Assembly (NCBI GenBank): GCA_030142905.1
Contig: JASJOG010000079.1
Location: 1,445,966 to 1,509,965 of the forward strand
Direction: 5' to 3'
Length of the DNA: 64,000 nt
Origin: Heliopora coerulea
Lineage: Eukaryota; Cnidaria; Anthozoa; Scleralcyonacea; Helioporidae
Positions 1 to 14,970 of the stretch are shown piece after piece (the first letter of the stretch is position 1; the number at the start of each line of letters is the position of its first letter). The translations under genes and the position numbers were made by a program. The notes below the pieces were generated by a model. The model did not search any database, was not told where the DNA came from, and saw nothing but the letters and a program-made list of their open reading frames with translations.

Positions 1-169
1 TGTATTTGTTTCACGGACTTACAGCGGTCTTAAGGAATGGTTAAAACAGACATACCTATAGCACTTCACAAAGTTAAGGGTAAAATAACAACTTGAGTGA
101 GGTTTACATGTGTAAAGTTAAATGGGTATATGTGTATAGACTCATAAATGTGTAGATATCTCTATACTT

Positions 170-290
170 TCATATGTGTATATGTATATTTACACATACA
201 CGCATTTATACATGCACAAACACATATATACGTACACATATATACGTACACATATACTGTATCCAATTATGCATATACACACATATACAA
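170..290. repeat. TA/CA-rich low-complexity tract
   Basis: Irregular ATATAC and ACACATAT units in a TRAF intron. The reading frame across it is a product of the repeat. Confidence 0.7.
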
Positions 291-382
291 ATAAAAACAC
301 TAGAATAAAAACTCTTTATCTAAAACCGACGTTTAGAGGTCCTGCCCCCTCTATCAATTGGGTTTGGTTTTACCAAACGTAC

Positions 383-867
383 CTAAGACATAGCTTGTAC
401 CCATAAAAGCTTGTGTAGAACGGCGGACTGTGCACTGCAGTCGCCATTCCACGGCGAGCATTTTCCAGATGACGTGCGTAGCCCATTATACGCCAAAGGT
501 ATACACCATTACACATGCGTGCTTCCAATTCGAGTATACTATTCCTCATTGCAGTCACTGCGTTGTCATGATCTGTCTGCTGCCGTTCACTACGGTTGAT
601 CTGCTCCCGTAATTTTCGTTCCAGTTGTTCCACGCTAGTTTTGAGTTGAGCTATTGCTTCTTCATTTTTAGAAACTTGCCGATTCAAATCATCGAGAAAC
701 CTTCCAGTTTCCTGGGCAAAGGCGGCCGCAGCTCCTTCGGATTTGGAAGAAGATCCTTTAGTTTTGTCCCGGTTGCCTGGGAACAAAGCAGATATGGCCG
801 TGGCAAGTAAGGACAAATGAAGCGCCATGCTATCCTGGAGATGAGCCGGAAGGATTGATCGTAATCC
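383..867 (-). CDS. TRAF exon 7: coiled coil and start of MATH domain
   Basis: 161 codons plus two bases, residues 257-417. It carries the end of the zinc-finger region (PAHLQDS), an alanine-rich stretch, a heptad-like charged coiled coil that would mediate trimerisation, then the MATH start (NGVYLWRI, HSPPFYTSFYGYKLCLR). The acceptor is TTATTTCAG; the donor is GTACGT below 383. The rest of the MATH domain should follow beyond the window. Confidence 0.92.
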
Positions 868-3800
868 CTGAAATAACATGTTCCATCAGAAGTAAGACAA
901 CTTATTATGAAAATGAGTTAGGCTGCATTTTCTATCCCAGTTAAATCACACTTAATATTTCGCAGAGTTTTGTTTCTCAAAGAAATAACTGAATGTACCA
1001 TACCGCCCATTTGCAGCCGTATTGCTTGAATTCACATACTGCCTGTGCTTTAGGACATTCTTTATCATGATTTGGCAGCTAGATGCATGGATAAAAAAGA
1101 TTAAAAATAATAAACATGATGAAGAACTGTAAACAAAGTTTCAGCAGCGGTTGTGTTTACATTTCAGAATCAACGTCAGGATATCACGAAGAGAAAGTTT
1201 CATGATTAACTGTACTCCTTACGTCAAGTCGAAAAACGGAACTAACTTTAGCGGGATTTAAATTCGCATCTTCAGGTTTCCGGACCGACGTTCTACCAGT
1301 TGAGAAACAGGGATATTCGTGTCGCATTGTTTTTGGGTGCAGCAATGCATAGGAGGCACTCAAGTTGGTGGCCACATTGATATGTCCATATGGGGGTGGT
1401 TAAGCCATAAAGTTGTCGCGTTTTCTGAAAGTTGCTTGTAAGTGTCAAGATGTTTCGGAAAAATGACTAAATGCGGTAGTCAAACGAAAAAGAATGACGC
1501 ACTTACAATGAATAGTTATAACAAAAAATATACATCAATAACGTTATGACAAAGCCAAAATTAAATTTACCCTGTAAATTAAACAAGATCAATTTAATGT
1601 TCTTAATACGCACGCTCTCAAGCTATTCTTTCAGAAAAACTCTCTGAGTCCCTGACGGGAATCGAACCCGTAACCATCTGATCGCTGGTGAGAAGGTTAC
1701 GGGTTCGATTCCCGTCAGGAGCTCAGAAAGTTTTTCTGAGAGAATAGGTTGAGAGCGTGTGTATTAAGAACTTTATAACTACCAAGCTACCGCAATTACA
1801 TCAAAGATCAATTTAGTTTGAGCTAAATTTGGACGAAATGTAATTTTGCAAACCTCTCCCTTCAAAACACAAGATGATTGTTAAAAAGCTGCTCTAAAAT
1901 TTGTAACAACGAACTGTCTGTTAGCCTTATTTTTAATACACTGCTATATTAACTCTTTCCCGAATGACTAAGACTTCTGTTAGTTTTACTCTCAGACTGT
2001 TAACGCCAGAAAATTTTACTAGTCAATGGGAGAACTCCCACCGGTAACAGTTAATAACGATCAGAGTTAATCCTGTAAATGAGTTTAATGCGACAAAACG
2101 ATAATGCGTTCAAATTTTGATGATATTTGTACATCTTAATAACGTCACGACGACGTAATCGACGTTCTTAACATAATATGACACCGCCACTTTTTTCCCC
2201 CAATAACTGATCAGTGTGTTCACCAAGTTTTATTACAATTGACATAAGTACTAATGACCTTAAAGAGGGAACCTAAATCGCCCTCCCTTCGCTATATCTG
2301 ATCCCAAAAATCCCTGGGTAAAGGTACGGTTATGTTCATATCCACTCCTGGATTTACGAAATGATTAATAGCAGAAATCTTAGTGAATTGTTCTTTAAAA
2401 CCCACTACTTCCACCTACCTTTTCACGAACCATTTTTTTATTGCATGCTGGACAATTGACTTGTACCTTTTGACATCTTTCTAAGTGATCCTTTGAAAAA
2501 CAGAAAAAATAAATCATCAATGAAAAAATAAAATAAAATAAAGCATGCCCGCAACATCAAGGTACAAATAAGCTAAAACTGTTTTACGAGGTTCGACGAC
2601 AATTCAAGTTAGAACAGTTCTTAACGAAAACTGATTGGCTGAAGGCAATGCAATTTCAAGATAATACCGTGATAGAAAAAGGAAACAGCATTTTGCACTA
2701 AATTACATTTTTTTTCACAGCAATACTGTTTTCAGTAGTAATTATTGACCGAGCGTGACGTCTGTACTAGTGAAATATCGGACCGATGTTTTTAAATACG
2801 GACCGAGACGAGTGCAGTGAGTTGAGGTTCGTGCAAAAACAGAGATCCTATGTTTCACTAGTACAGACCAAACAAGGAAAGTCAATAAGTAGCTTTATAC
2901 AATTTATAAGTGCAAAAGTGCACAACGTCAAACTGTAAACACGCGCAATTCTGTCATTATTTCATACAGAATTTCTTCTTTCTCTCGAAGTCATGTTACT
3001 ACCTTTACTTAGTACGCTCGCGTAGTAATACTCTAGTAAAGAACCTCCAGTGCTTAGAAAAACAACTTTTTTTTCAAGAAACAGCAAGAATATAGCGTTC
3101 TTACGAGAAAAATCCGAAATCAGTCCGACATTTTATCGGAAATCTATAATTGTAACGGGGTTTACCAAATATCAACAAAGCTAAACTAACTTCAAGATGT
3201 CAGAACTATAGTGAGCTGTAAGGCAAAATGTAAACCAAAACTTAATATCTTGAGAAACTAAAAATCTGAATCAAAACCAGACAACTAGACAAATAAATAT
3301 AAGTTGTGATATTTCGACTTTATTGCACAGTCATAGATATAGTGAACTAGTGATAAGTTTCATCACAAAGAAGTTTCGTGGTTGGGTGCCAAGGAAACAA
3401 TCGGACGTCTCTCAGCAGGTTTGCTCACGAGTTGCATGGAAATTCCAAAAGATTCTTGAAAAGTTGTAAGGTTTTTCTTTACTGGTTATTTGTGTCCACG
3501 ACTGGTTTGCAAAATTAAAAATTAGATTCCCGTATCCTGTTGCTTGCATATTTGGAAGAAACGTTTGACAAGACTGTCCGATTCATATATAGTAGACGTT
3601 TTTAGAGTAATATCACGTAAAGTTATATATTTGCAGTTATATACAGCCAACCCCTAATGAAAATTTCATATGTGAAAAACATGTGGAATTGGATTATTTT
3701 CACACATGAAAGTTTCATTTCACATATAAAATGGGAACGTTTTCACTTACGTAATACGCAATTTACCTGAGAAATGAACTGGTTCAAAATTTCACACTCG

Positions 3801-6800
3801 AAACTTGGTGTACGAAACATGTATTTCATATATTAAATAGCATATTCACATGCGAATATTGATTTCATATATAATATTTTCATTTCACATACAGAACTGA
3901 AATAATTCACATAAAAATATTATTTTCATATGTGAAATTCCATGAGAAATTTTTGTAAGGGTATAGTTACAGTTTGTTTAATCCTTTCTTGTCCGAGACG
4001 TCTCCTGTTGATGAGCAAAAATGTCTGGCGTTAGCCAGAGTAAATTATAAAGTCGTGCACTGACCGGAGAGAGTTGAAAGGTGGATGAAAAGAATCGTGA
4101 ATTCTTATTCTTGCGAATGAAACATGGTAGGAAAAACTATTCTTAGCTTGAAAATGTGTCTATGAAAAGCAACCAGTATTTTTCCGTGATAAAACAGTTT
4201 CAAACTAGTTTCTAATTACCATTGGACGAACAACAACTTAACTTGTCAAAGATCAAGGAGATTACCAATTTCTCTCTCTCTCTTTTCTTTTCTTTTTTTC
4301 TTTTTCTTTTTCATTAATGCCAAATAAACCAGTAAGTTTAAAAGACTGACTTTGTTTCTCTGTAAAATTTTTGGAGGAACTACTATGAAACTGTACCATG
4401 TATTCAAATTTTTCTCGGTATATTGGGCAGTATAAACTAACGAGGAAAATTGCCCTTGTGTCGCTCAAAAATCCAAGTCTATAAACAAAGTTTCGATGCC
4501 AGAATAGTCGTTAGGCATTTATTACTTTTTTATTTTATAAACATGTCCGTTGACTGGGCGTAGACAGGGACAAATTTAACAGAAAAGAAAAAAAAAACTG
4601 TCACGGCTTTATTTAACCTTTTCATGAGAGTAGAACAATGAAGCTGCTAAACGGCAACAATGCCCGGTAGAGGGTTGATAAAAAGTCATTTTGAAACGTC
4701 AGTGTTGCAGTAGCAACTGCTAGAACACTTTCCTAAGTTGTGGTACTCGATTTAAAAAAGGTAACTCTTTCTAACTTTTCCATTAATTCACTCCTGAATT
4801 CCCCTTATTTCATGATTGACGGCATTTTCTGTTATTCATAATCCTTTATTTAACTTACATACTCACGAAACAATTACGTGTCTGACAGCCCGGTGAGGGA
4901 ATTTGATATTCAGCAGGGAAGAGAGGGGCTGATGACGTAACTAAAACGTTACATTATAAATTCAAGGGATGTATGGTGAGCTTCCCGGGGATTTATTTGT
5001 ATACATCCCTAGGAAATCATATACATCCCTTGAATTTATAATTCGAAACCTTATTTAATTTGCTGAACTCACGTCAATTAAATCTATAATTCCTCTGCAC
5101 ACAATCTATGATCTTGACGTTACATACAGTATCTCTAAAAATTTCAACATTTTTCCCATTGAAGATACGTGAAAATCCTTTGAAAAAAAAATGTACACTT
5201 CTCAAAAACAACGGGAATTCTCTCAATATATTATCAGTTTGATAAGATTTCTTAATCCTACTGAAATCACTTCTTCTTATATTGATCGGTAAACTTTTTT
5301 TAACGGATCTAGATTTCACATTACATACGCCTGCAAATTCATCCCAACAACAAACTCCCCAAGCAGACTTGATTTCAGTATTTGCAGTAATCCTCGACAC
5401 CTTCCATTTCTCCAGCTCTTCGTCGGTCACAAATGAAATGTTTCTCCCATCCTTCTAATTACTTTTTGACAAATTTCCTTTCTTTAATCAATGAGTCGTC
5501 GTTTGCAATTCAGCAGAAACCTCCTCTATTTCAATGAAATTCAGAGCGAATATTTTGATCCGAAAACACGTGATTAACTTTTTAGTTCATGACTCTCCTT
5601 ATTTGCGGCCTGACCAGTAAAACCAATGCACTGATATTAAAAATCATCATTTGTAAAATCTTTTCACCAAATACATTAACCTTCTGTCAAATGCTAATCC
5701 ACCATTTTATTTCCGTCCAATGTTTATACATTCACATGTCAAAAACATGTTTTCCCAAGTGAAATCCTTCTCTTAGAAAATGCATCTTATGAAATAAGTT
5801 AGTTAAAGCCTTCAAATGACGGCTGAAAACTTATCTGTTTTTCCTAGGTATAAATGCCTTGATTCTTTCTGCCACCTTCATGATCTGACATGAAACTTCT
5901 TCGGGTATTGTCGTTCGAGAACTAAGTATCATTCGAGTGTTCATGGATTAACCGGGTGTAAATACAAGGTATTACTGGATCAATGCTTTGTACTTGCATA
6001 CGGCTACTAGCTCATCCTCAGAGTATTTCAAGGGGTTGGAGGCTGCCTCTTCCAAGATTCAGGCAATGTATCGTAGAAAGGTTGCAACCACTTCCCAGAG
6101 GGCCTGCTAGATCTTGTAAAAACTATAGCGACCGATCACGCCATGCACGATAAGATCACATCATCAAGTTTCTGAGGATATACTGAAACTTACAAAAGCA
6201 GCAAATATTCTGCAACTTCATTCTTGAAAACTACAGAACCTTCTCATTCGTAAATCAATAAGTCTAATTCATTAATGATGCAAATTCGTTCCGCGAAAAA
6301 TTCAACTAAGATCAACAAGACTGTTACAAAATTGACTTTCCCATGAAATAGCGCTATGTTCTGTGGCAAAGGCAGGTTTGTCGGCGGGACGAGTAAACGC
6401 TCTGGCAAAGAATAGTAATCACTAGATAAAATCTTCCATCATATTTGGAAAATCTTGCGCAGGTTTCACGATAGTATGAAACAATGTTTGAAGAATTAAC
6501 ACCAGCTGTACACTCAAGGGGAATCCATGGGATGATAGCCAGACTGGGAGTAAAATTTGCCAAATATATTGGAAAATTTGGTCACATGATTTCCATCCTA
6601 TGTAGAACACTTCTTTACCTCCTGCAAAACTTAATGTGTAGCTCTACAGTGAAGGGCGATGGACGGAGAAAAGAAAGGACTCTAATCCTAGTATCATGTG
6701 TACTGCTCGGCCAAATTCTGCACGTGAAGTCTCAATGGCGAAGACAACAAAAGTATATTACCGCAACCGTGACGTGACGTTCTACAAGACCAGACCAATA

Positions 6801-9800
6801 TACAGTAAGCACACCTTGAAAATGCATTATTGACCTATATGATTCATATAGCGCACTTCTAACATCAATGAACCCCAACGGTTCAATGATGTTTAAAAGG
6901 GAAAATATAACTCATATTGGTCAAAAGTCAATAATGTTAGGAGCACATAACGTAACCAAAGTGGGCAAAAAGCCTTTGGCTTGGTTAAGTAATTAGTAAG
7001 CTCGTGTTACGTCGCAGCCCATCCGTAGAAACGCACAGGAGATGAGGTTAGTATAGCTGCTCAGGGTCGATTGCTAAAGTTTTGAGTGAAAGACTTTACT
7101 CCCTGCTAATGACAAAAAATTCTACTTCTATTCATCTGCCGTTGGTGACTCAGCATCTGCCGTTGGTGACTCAGCTGGCTCTGGGAAAGACATTGCCATC
7201 AAAACGAAAACATTCAAAATCAGGGAAACAGGGTTGTAACTGGCGTAGGTAAAACTACTTGGGCCTTTTCCGTATTTCGAAATCCAAAATGACTATCTAC
7301 GACAATCAGATTGAAAAGAGCGAGCGCTAGTTGGCGAAGTGTGTGAATAAGTGTTCAGAAAACGTCACTCGTATGGTATGCAAATTGAGCTTAATACTCG
7401 AGTGTCCTGGGTTTGGTGTACGACAAAAATGACCCGCAAATTATGTAAAGCTCGGATCCTCTGACTGACTGAAGAACTATGAATGATGCTCGACTTTTTC
7501 TATCACAATTGCCATGGACAGTCTGGTCCGGCTCAACCGTTCCACCTGTTATAAAACGCTTCCGTCTGTTCTAAATTTTAGAATGATGCTTTGAAGTGTA
7601 GCCAGATTGTAATCTGAGCAATCTGCTCTTAGAAAGTTTTTCCCCGAAAACTGGGGGTAATTTATTGAAGTGTTAGGTTAGGATTAGGATTAGGGTTAGG
7701 GTTAGGATTAGGGTTAGGGTTAGGATTAGGGTTAGGATTAGGGTTAGGGTCAAGGTTAGGATTAGATTGTGGTCAAGTTGTCTAGATTACAATCTGGCCA
7801 CGCTTCAAAGCGTTAATCTAAAATTTAGAACTGATGCTATAAGCGTATTAGAACCGGTGGAACGGTTGTCCGGCTGTGTATAACTCTTAATTACATCTTA
7901 ATTACCTGTCTGGCGTGTAAAACAAAGCTAAATTCTCATACACAGAGCCAAACTGTCCAAAGTATTAATCTTCATTAGAATTGACCGCTTAATTCATTCA
8001 ACTGAACCCTGGTCTTTCATTTACTTTCTAAACTAAACTCTTAAGCCGATAGGGCCGTACAAGGTCTTTCTCCGGGCTTTCATCATTATGAAATCAAGCG
8101 ACCAAGCACAATTTCAGCTTTGTTAGTTAAAACTCTTAAAAAATGACTAAACAAGCAAGCAAGCAAAAAGGACCTTTCAGTCCCCCCTTTCTCTTTCAAA
8201 GGGGACAGCGAGTTCAGGAGGGCAGAATTTCTGCATAGTTCCACCCGCACGCGGGTTCCAACATTATGGGTGAGTTACTTTTTTGCCATATACTCGCAGG
8301 ATAGTCTAGTTTTTATTAAAACTGGACACTTCTCGCGGTCCTTAGATACCACACAGTATCCTATTCTGAGAGGACTGACCTATAAGACCTCAAAAATAAT
8401 TGACCGCTAAAAAGTTAAAACTTTCGCGAATTTTAATAAATAACCTTGTTCATCTAGAAATCTTACTTTGTAATTCCGGGCTTGGAGATCCGTTTTGCAG
8501 TGGGAACACGTTATAATCCTTTTCGGGCATTCCTTCTTTGTATGGGTATCAAGTACTCTTCGTTCCACATTTTGACCACAGGCTTTCGGACATGGGACCT
8601 CCACGTATTCACAATTCGTCAAATGATCCTGAGAAATAAATGCTCTAACGTTATCAAAAAATAAATTCGGAAAATTCCTGTGTAGGTGGTGAGAATCTCT
8701 CTCAGTACCAAGCTTGAATCGTGACGACATAAATCTAAATCACCTTTTCGGTTAAATGTAATCAGCTTCACGTATTATTTCTGTTCTTTAATTTATATAT
8801 TTCACTGGTTTAAGTGTTGTGTTGTTGTTTCGCGTATACAGCATTTTTTTTTTCAAATTAAAAAGTTCCATTGACAATAGAATTTGTTTGTGTATCTGTA
8901 CATCCATATGCCTGCTTGTCCACCAGTCCGTCAACGTGTCCATCTATCTACCTATCGACCTATCTGCTTAATTATCTGCAGTGGCGGATCCACACGGGGG
9001 CGCACACGGCACACGGCGCACGGCCCCCTCTTTGAAATCATGTAAACAATTATTACGGCTACCGTAAAACAGGCCATATGTAAGCACAGGTTTTTGCAAG
9101 TTTATTCACTTTTCCTTCCAAACTCTGGTTTGACGTCATACGTTATCATACGTGTCAGAACGAGTCCTTATACTGCTTAATTTTGTAGTTCTGTTCTGAA
9201 ACAACGTTCAAAAGCTGTCTGTTATGTCAATTTCATAGTTTCGCTTTCGTTATTTAGGCTTATTCTGTTAATTTAATTAACTTAGCTACATTAATCGGCA
9301 GACATTCGTCGTAAACAACTCTTCAAAGTTTCCTGAAAATACTTAGCTAAACATCCTTTATTTTCATAATTCTTCAAGAGGTTGGCCTCAAGATACTTTG
9401 TTTTTGTTTTTTCACTTGGTTTTTGTTTGCTTTTTTTAGCTGACAATTTGCTAAATGTCAATCTGCGCCCCCCTTTCAACTAATTCTGGATCCGCCACTG
9501 ATCTGTCTGCCTGTCTGCCTGTTTATCTGTCAGCCTATTTGATGAATATTTGGCATTTAGACTTCATCACATGAAGTGGAATTTACATTAGATGAGGTAA
9601 ACTTTCCATATAGTCGGAATAGTGTATTTTAAGACCGAAGAAGAATCAGTTGCGAAAAATGCACCACTTATATATTTAACAACTGTAATGCAACTGCATT
9701 ACAGCCATTATAAATACAGAACACGTGTCCAACACGTGTCTCTCATTTCGCAGCGGAGGTATGATTCGCACAGTCCTGGGTTCAATTACCAAGTTGCATT

Positions 9801-12800
9801 TTTAACAACAGGTCCGGGGTGGGTCTTCAAATATGCAATCTGTCTGCGTATCTATCCATCAACCAGCCTGCCCACCTGCCTGCCTATGTCAGTTTGTCTG
9901 TCTGCTTGCTCGACGGCCTGCCTGCCTACTTGCCTGTGTGCCTATCCAAACATCTGCCTATCTACCCGCCTGTACCCGCCTGGCTGTCAACATGTCGGTC
10001 GACCTTTTGCCCAATCTGTTGACCTACCAATCTGTCGATCTCTATCTACCTGTCTGTCTCTCTCTGCCTCAGACACTCTCTATGTCTGCCTGTTTGTCTA
10101 CCTGTTTACATGTTGATCATTCTACCTGTCTCCCATTCTATCTATTTACCTGTCCGCCAGTCCGATTGACTAGTTTCCTGCCGCCCACTTGCCCACCTTT
10201 ACGCCTGCCTTTCTTTCCGTGCGCTTTTTAACCGTCTGTCCATCTGTCTATCTGTTTACGTGTCCAGGCGTCCAAGTGTCCATGTGCTCATATGCCTATG
10301 CACTCACATACCCACACGTCCAGGTGTCTGTCTGTCAAGCTATCTACCGGTCAATTTACTGTACCAACACAAACATTCGGGATAAAACTGACAGATTGAT
10401 TGATGTAATTTAAGGAAACGATGAAATCCATTATGAAAAGCATTTAAAAAAATTTAAAAATCGTGTGTATTTTCGAAAATCATCTGCAATATTGTACATT
10501 ACAGACTATCGAATTAAACATGTTTAAAATTCGATTGCTGTAATGGTAACCAATTGATTTCCAGATTTCTCGACTTCAACAACTATTTTGTTTTCTCTCG
10601 ACTACGAAATATCGGTGGTCGACAACCAGTCGAAATTTTCTCAAATTGGAAGATAAATTTAAAATTATAAACCTCTCCTTCCCACAGAATAAGACTAAGC
10701 TCAATCAAATCGCTCGCCCTCGGATTTTCACTTGAAGGAATAACGGAATATGTTTTCTGTTTCTTAAATATTGGATTCGTTTCGCGCTTATTTCTGTTTA
10801 AGAACTGACAAGTATAAATGAAGAACCACTCTCCACTTGAAGAAAAACAATACAACTCCCACGTTTCTGTAGAATTATACAACACGAATAGAAGATGGAG
10901 AAGTAAAGAAATGATTATTGAGCACGAGGTTCAAGGGCGAGTGTTTTCAAAGCCACCTCGGCTTCTCCCAAACCTCCACGAGTGTTTCTGTAACTCGGCG
11001 AGAACACAAAAAATCCGATTCCTTTACAAAATGACATCCAGAAACGGCAGACAATAAATAAAATTTTTCTCCTACAGGAGAAACCCCGAAGGAATGAACT
11101 ATGAATGGAGCCTTAGCATCCTTCCAGAATGAGCTTTCATAATACTTTCATCAATGCACCGTTTCGATGTATCACAGGACTGTATCCCACCCACATAGTA
11201 TTTGCCACCAACTACTTCCACCTTTACCTCAAGTTTTTGCAGCTCGCCTTTCCATGGACATTGTTTGCCGTTCTTGAGCGTCCGACATTTCACGTTAAAC
11301 TGACTGATCTCTCTCTTGGCAAAGTTGTCGGAGAAAACCTGGTAATGGAGGTAAATAATTAGAAATTCGTGTAGTGGGAATGAATTTTTGGAGCATTTTG
11401 AGGGTTCTTAAATGGAAGTTTTTCCCGGTGAGTCATTCAATTGCAATTAACTTTGTTACAATTGCAATTAATTTTGTTACAAATGCAATTACTTTTTCAA
11501 AAAGTCATAAATTAATTTTAAAATTACTTGATAAAGCATATTCACAAAATAACACGACTGCAGTCGCTAAAATTACTGTTCTGTGGAAAAAAAGGTGATC
11601 GAATGCCGGAAAAAAGGTGATACAGGACAAATTTCTGACACGATTTCGCACTCGGCTCAGAATTTAAACATACATTGTGAATGGTTTTGCAGAGATTTGC
11701 AAATGGCAGTCCGAGAGCGTTAGCAACAATTTGCCGTTCACTGACAGCCCTATCAAACACCTATCGAAAAACTAACGACCAGAAAATCTGTACTTCAGAA
11801 ATTATTCTGTTGTACATAATTAAGAATTACTCATACGAACATGACTTATATATACCCAACGAAAATTCTTTACAGAAAGTAAGATTTCGCGCATTAAACA
11901 TCTGTCGTTGTCTTCAAAGCACGACAAAAAATTGCGATCACTTTTCTTATTCCGACTTATCTGGAGAATCAAGAACCACGCGGGTTTCAAGGTAATGGAA
12001 GATGATTTCGGCATTTATTTAACGAAAAACATGGCAGCATTTTGAGGACTCGACGAGGGTACAGGATATTTCAAGAAAACGATATAGATGCGGATATTGT
12101 AATCCTTGTGTAAAAGCGCATGCTTTACACGAGATACTAAGCACTTTTTCTTTATTCTCTTGCACGTTTCACAGGCATCCTCGTACAGCAATACCAATAA
12201 TAATTTCCCTGTGCACTTTGTGAGTAGCAATCTAAGGCTATGAAATTATACTACCATCGACTGTACCCAATGATGCTAATATTTGGATGTGGGAGCTACG
12301 AGGTATTCATTGACGATTGATGGAAGTTTGTCAAGCCTTAACCTCAGAGAAACGATTTCCGAGTCCCAGATGGGGATCGAACCCACAACCTTCCAATGAC
12401 CGGTACGACGCTCTAACCATTGAGCAACAGGGACTCAGACGGCGAGCTAAGGTGAAAGTTTGACATACATGCTGAAGCCATGATATGCTTATAATGAAGT
12501 TCGAACTCACTAATGTTTTGGATGTGGGAACTTGGAGAAATTTATAGATTATCGCTGGACACTCCTCAAGGTAAAGACTCTGAAAAACGATTTCTGAACC
12601 CTAGTTGGGGATGGAACCCGCAACCTTTTCATGACCAGGGATACGGTGATCGTTATTCTGAGGTTTGAGGTTGACGAACGGCTAACGATCATCCTTGTAC
12701 CCAAGTATATTGATAGCTGCTTCCACTGTTTAATTTTTCGTCGTAGAGTCGTTCGCAAACGGCCGAAATCTTCGTGTGGATTCAGAGGCGGATTTACGAT

Positions 12801-14871
12801 TTGTGGAAAGGAGTTGGTTAACCAGGCAATTGGTTATTCTAGATTTTTAAGACGTGGGTGATTCCGCTAATAATAAATATACTAAAAATGATGCAAGTAA
12901 AGTTAATTGTGTAACCATAGAGACTATGGCACGGAATTCCCATAGTGTTTGATGGCTCAAGGAGGAGGTTGAACCCCTTGAACCCTCTCCCTGGATCCGC
13001 CATGGAAATGTATTACCTAAACTACATTTGTAGTGTACTTACATCATTTGGTCCAAGTGGCTGGTTATCAGATGGACATCTTCGGCCATTTGTTCTAAAA
13101 ATGAAAATAGATTTGTACATTTGAAAAGCTTCTTGCAAATCTTGGTCAGGGTCGCGATATTTCAGTAATGAAATTACCTATCCCGGATTGGAAAGTCAGC
13201 GCAAGAGATCGTGATTTTTCACCCTCATGCCTACCATGACAAGCCATCTAAAGTAGCGTCGGGTAACTATGATAGCACTAACACAAGAACAGCAATGAGT
13301 CATTTTTGAGAAGCGCTACCCGTGAGAAAACTTTGTAGGATTAATCTTCCCATCGCCCTGGCTAAAACTCTAGGTGCACAGCATTCGTTCGATTTGTTAA
13401 AGGATGGTCATCTTCACGACAATCCCAGCTAATGCCAGTCCTGTACCATCCTTTTGAAGCCGAATGATTTTTTGAAACTTTACTCAACGGGTAATCGAAA
13501 AGTGACCCCGATATACTAAACTAACGTACAGAACGTAGTTTTTTTTCTTGCTGAGTCCAGCAAGATTACATAGGCCAATTGTTTCAGACATCATTCGAGA
13601 AATGTGCCACTGTAAAAATCTGAGAATAGCCCAGCCGTTTGATTACCTAGTACCCATACTCTGCATAACCATACCTAAGTAACCAAACAATTTCTTTTCC
13701 TTTCCTTTTAGCTTCCCACTTCTCATTATTGCTTTGTCTCGATTCTTTTCATTTCTTTTCTGCTTCTTTACCTCACTTTTTCCTTTTCTTTTTAAATCCC
13801 TTTTGTTCACATTTCTTTTCGTTTCTTTTATTTTACTCTTTTTTCGGTTACTTTTTAGCTTCTATTGTTTTCACTTCTTTTTTTATTTTCCCTTCTTTTC
13901 TTTTCAGTTTATTTCATTTCTATTTTTTTTGTTTTTAATTTCTTTTTATTTTTTCCATTATATTTTCCTTCCTTTTCTTTTCTCCGTATATATTTTTTTC
14001 TATTCTTATCTTTGTCTGCTTTGTTTTGTTTTTGATTTCATTTCACATTTACTTCCTTCTTTTTTATTATCTGTCCTGTTCCTTTTGTTTTGCTTCGTTT
14101 TGTTGTTCTTCGTTTGGTTTTTCTTTTTATCAGAGTTTTCGTGTTTGATCTTAGCATTAAGCCGATTCAGCCAACTGGCTAATAACCGAGCTGGTCATGT
14201 CATCTTCTTGCCGTGGAAAGCTGAGTAATTTCAGCTTGTTTAAACACTGAGGTGTCCAATAAAAAGGATAGGTCCTCCCGTCGGGACGACAGTTTGAAGT
14301 TCTAAAATGAACCAAAACAGAATCCGTACATAGGCGAAGAGTAGGGCACCACCCGCATTGTGTCAACTTGTTATCTCCACTCCTACAAGTTCTTAAAAAC
14401 TAGATATTGACGAGAATATCAGAATATTGAAAATAGCCTCCGCTGTTCAAAATTTGAACCGTCACTCCATTCGACTTCTGTATCTGGTATGACCACTCAA
14501 CTTCAACACAATTTTTTAAAATCAGTTCTAATGTTTAGTTGTTTTACAATCACTTTTCGAAAAAGTACTCGCAAACAGGAAATGTTTCTACGACTTCGTC
14601 GCTTTACTGGTTTGTTTGTTGTCTGATAAGCCCTTATAAACATTCTTCAAAAATCAACAGTTCAACATGGCAATCAAATTGGCAACACATTATAGACTAG
14701 ACATTATACAAAAAACCATTAGAACGCTTCAAAAAATTAACTTTGCTTAGCTGCAGAGATAACTTCCACGTACAAAAACTGGAAGATGCCATAATCACTT
14801 AATTTAACTTTCACTAAGACAACCAGTGAGATGCACTAAGGATGATAATGATGGGATGCCAAGACATGATC

Positions 14872-14902
<31 letters not shown>

Positions 14903-14935
14903 ACAAATAAATAATAATAATAATTATTATTATTA

Positions 14936-14970
<35 letters not shown>

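Noticed and set aside
9622..10413. Cys/Leu/Pro-rich frames of 67 to 164 codons
   Set aside because: All frames of the CTGT/CTGC repeat are open and look alike; no domain.
12361..12436. Functional tRNA gene
   Set aside because: Acceptor, D and T arms pair but the anticodon arm does not, and diverged copies recur with a shared non-tRNA tail, so it is a SINE.
13729..14228. 164-codon Phe-rich frame with membrane-like look
   Set aside because: Product of the polypyrimidine tract; no conserved motif or start context.
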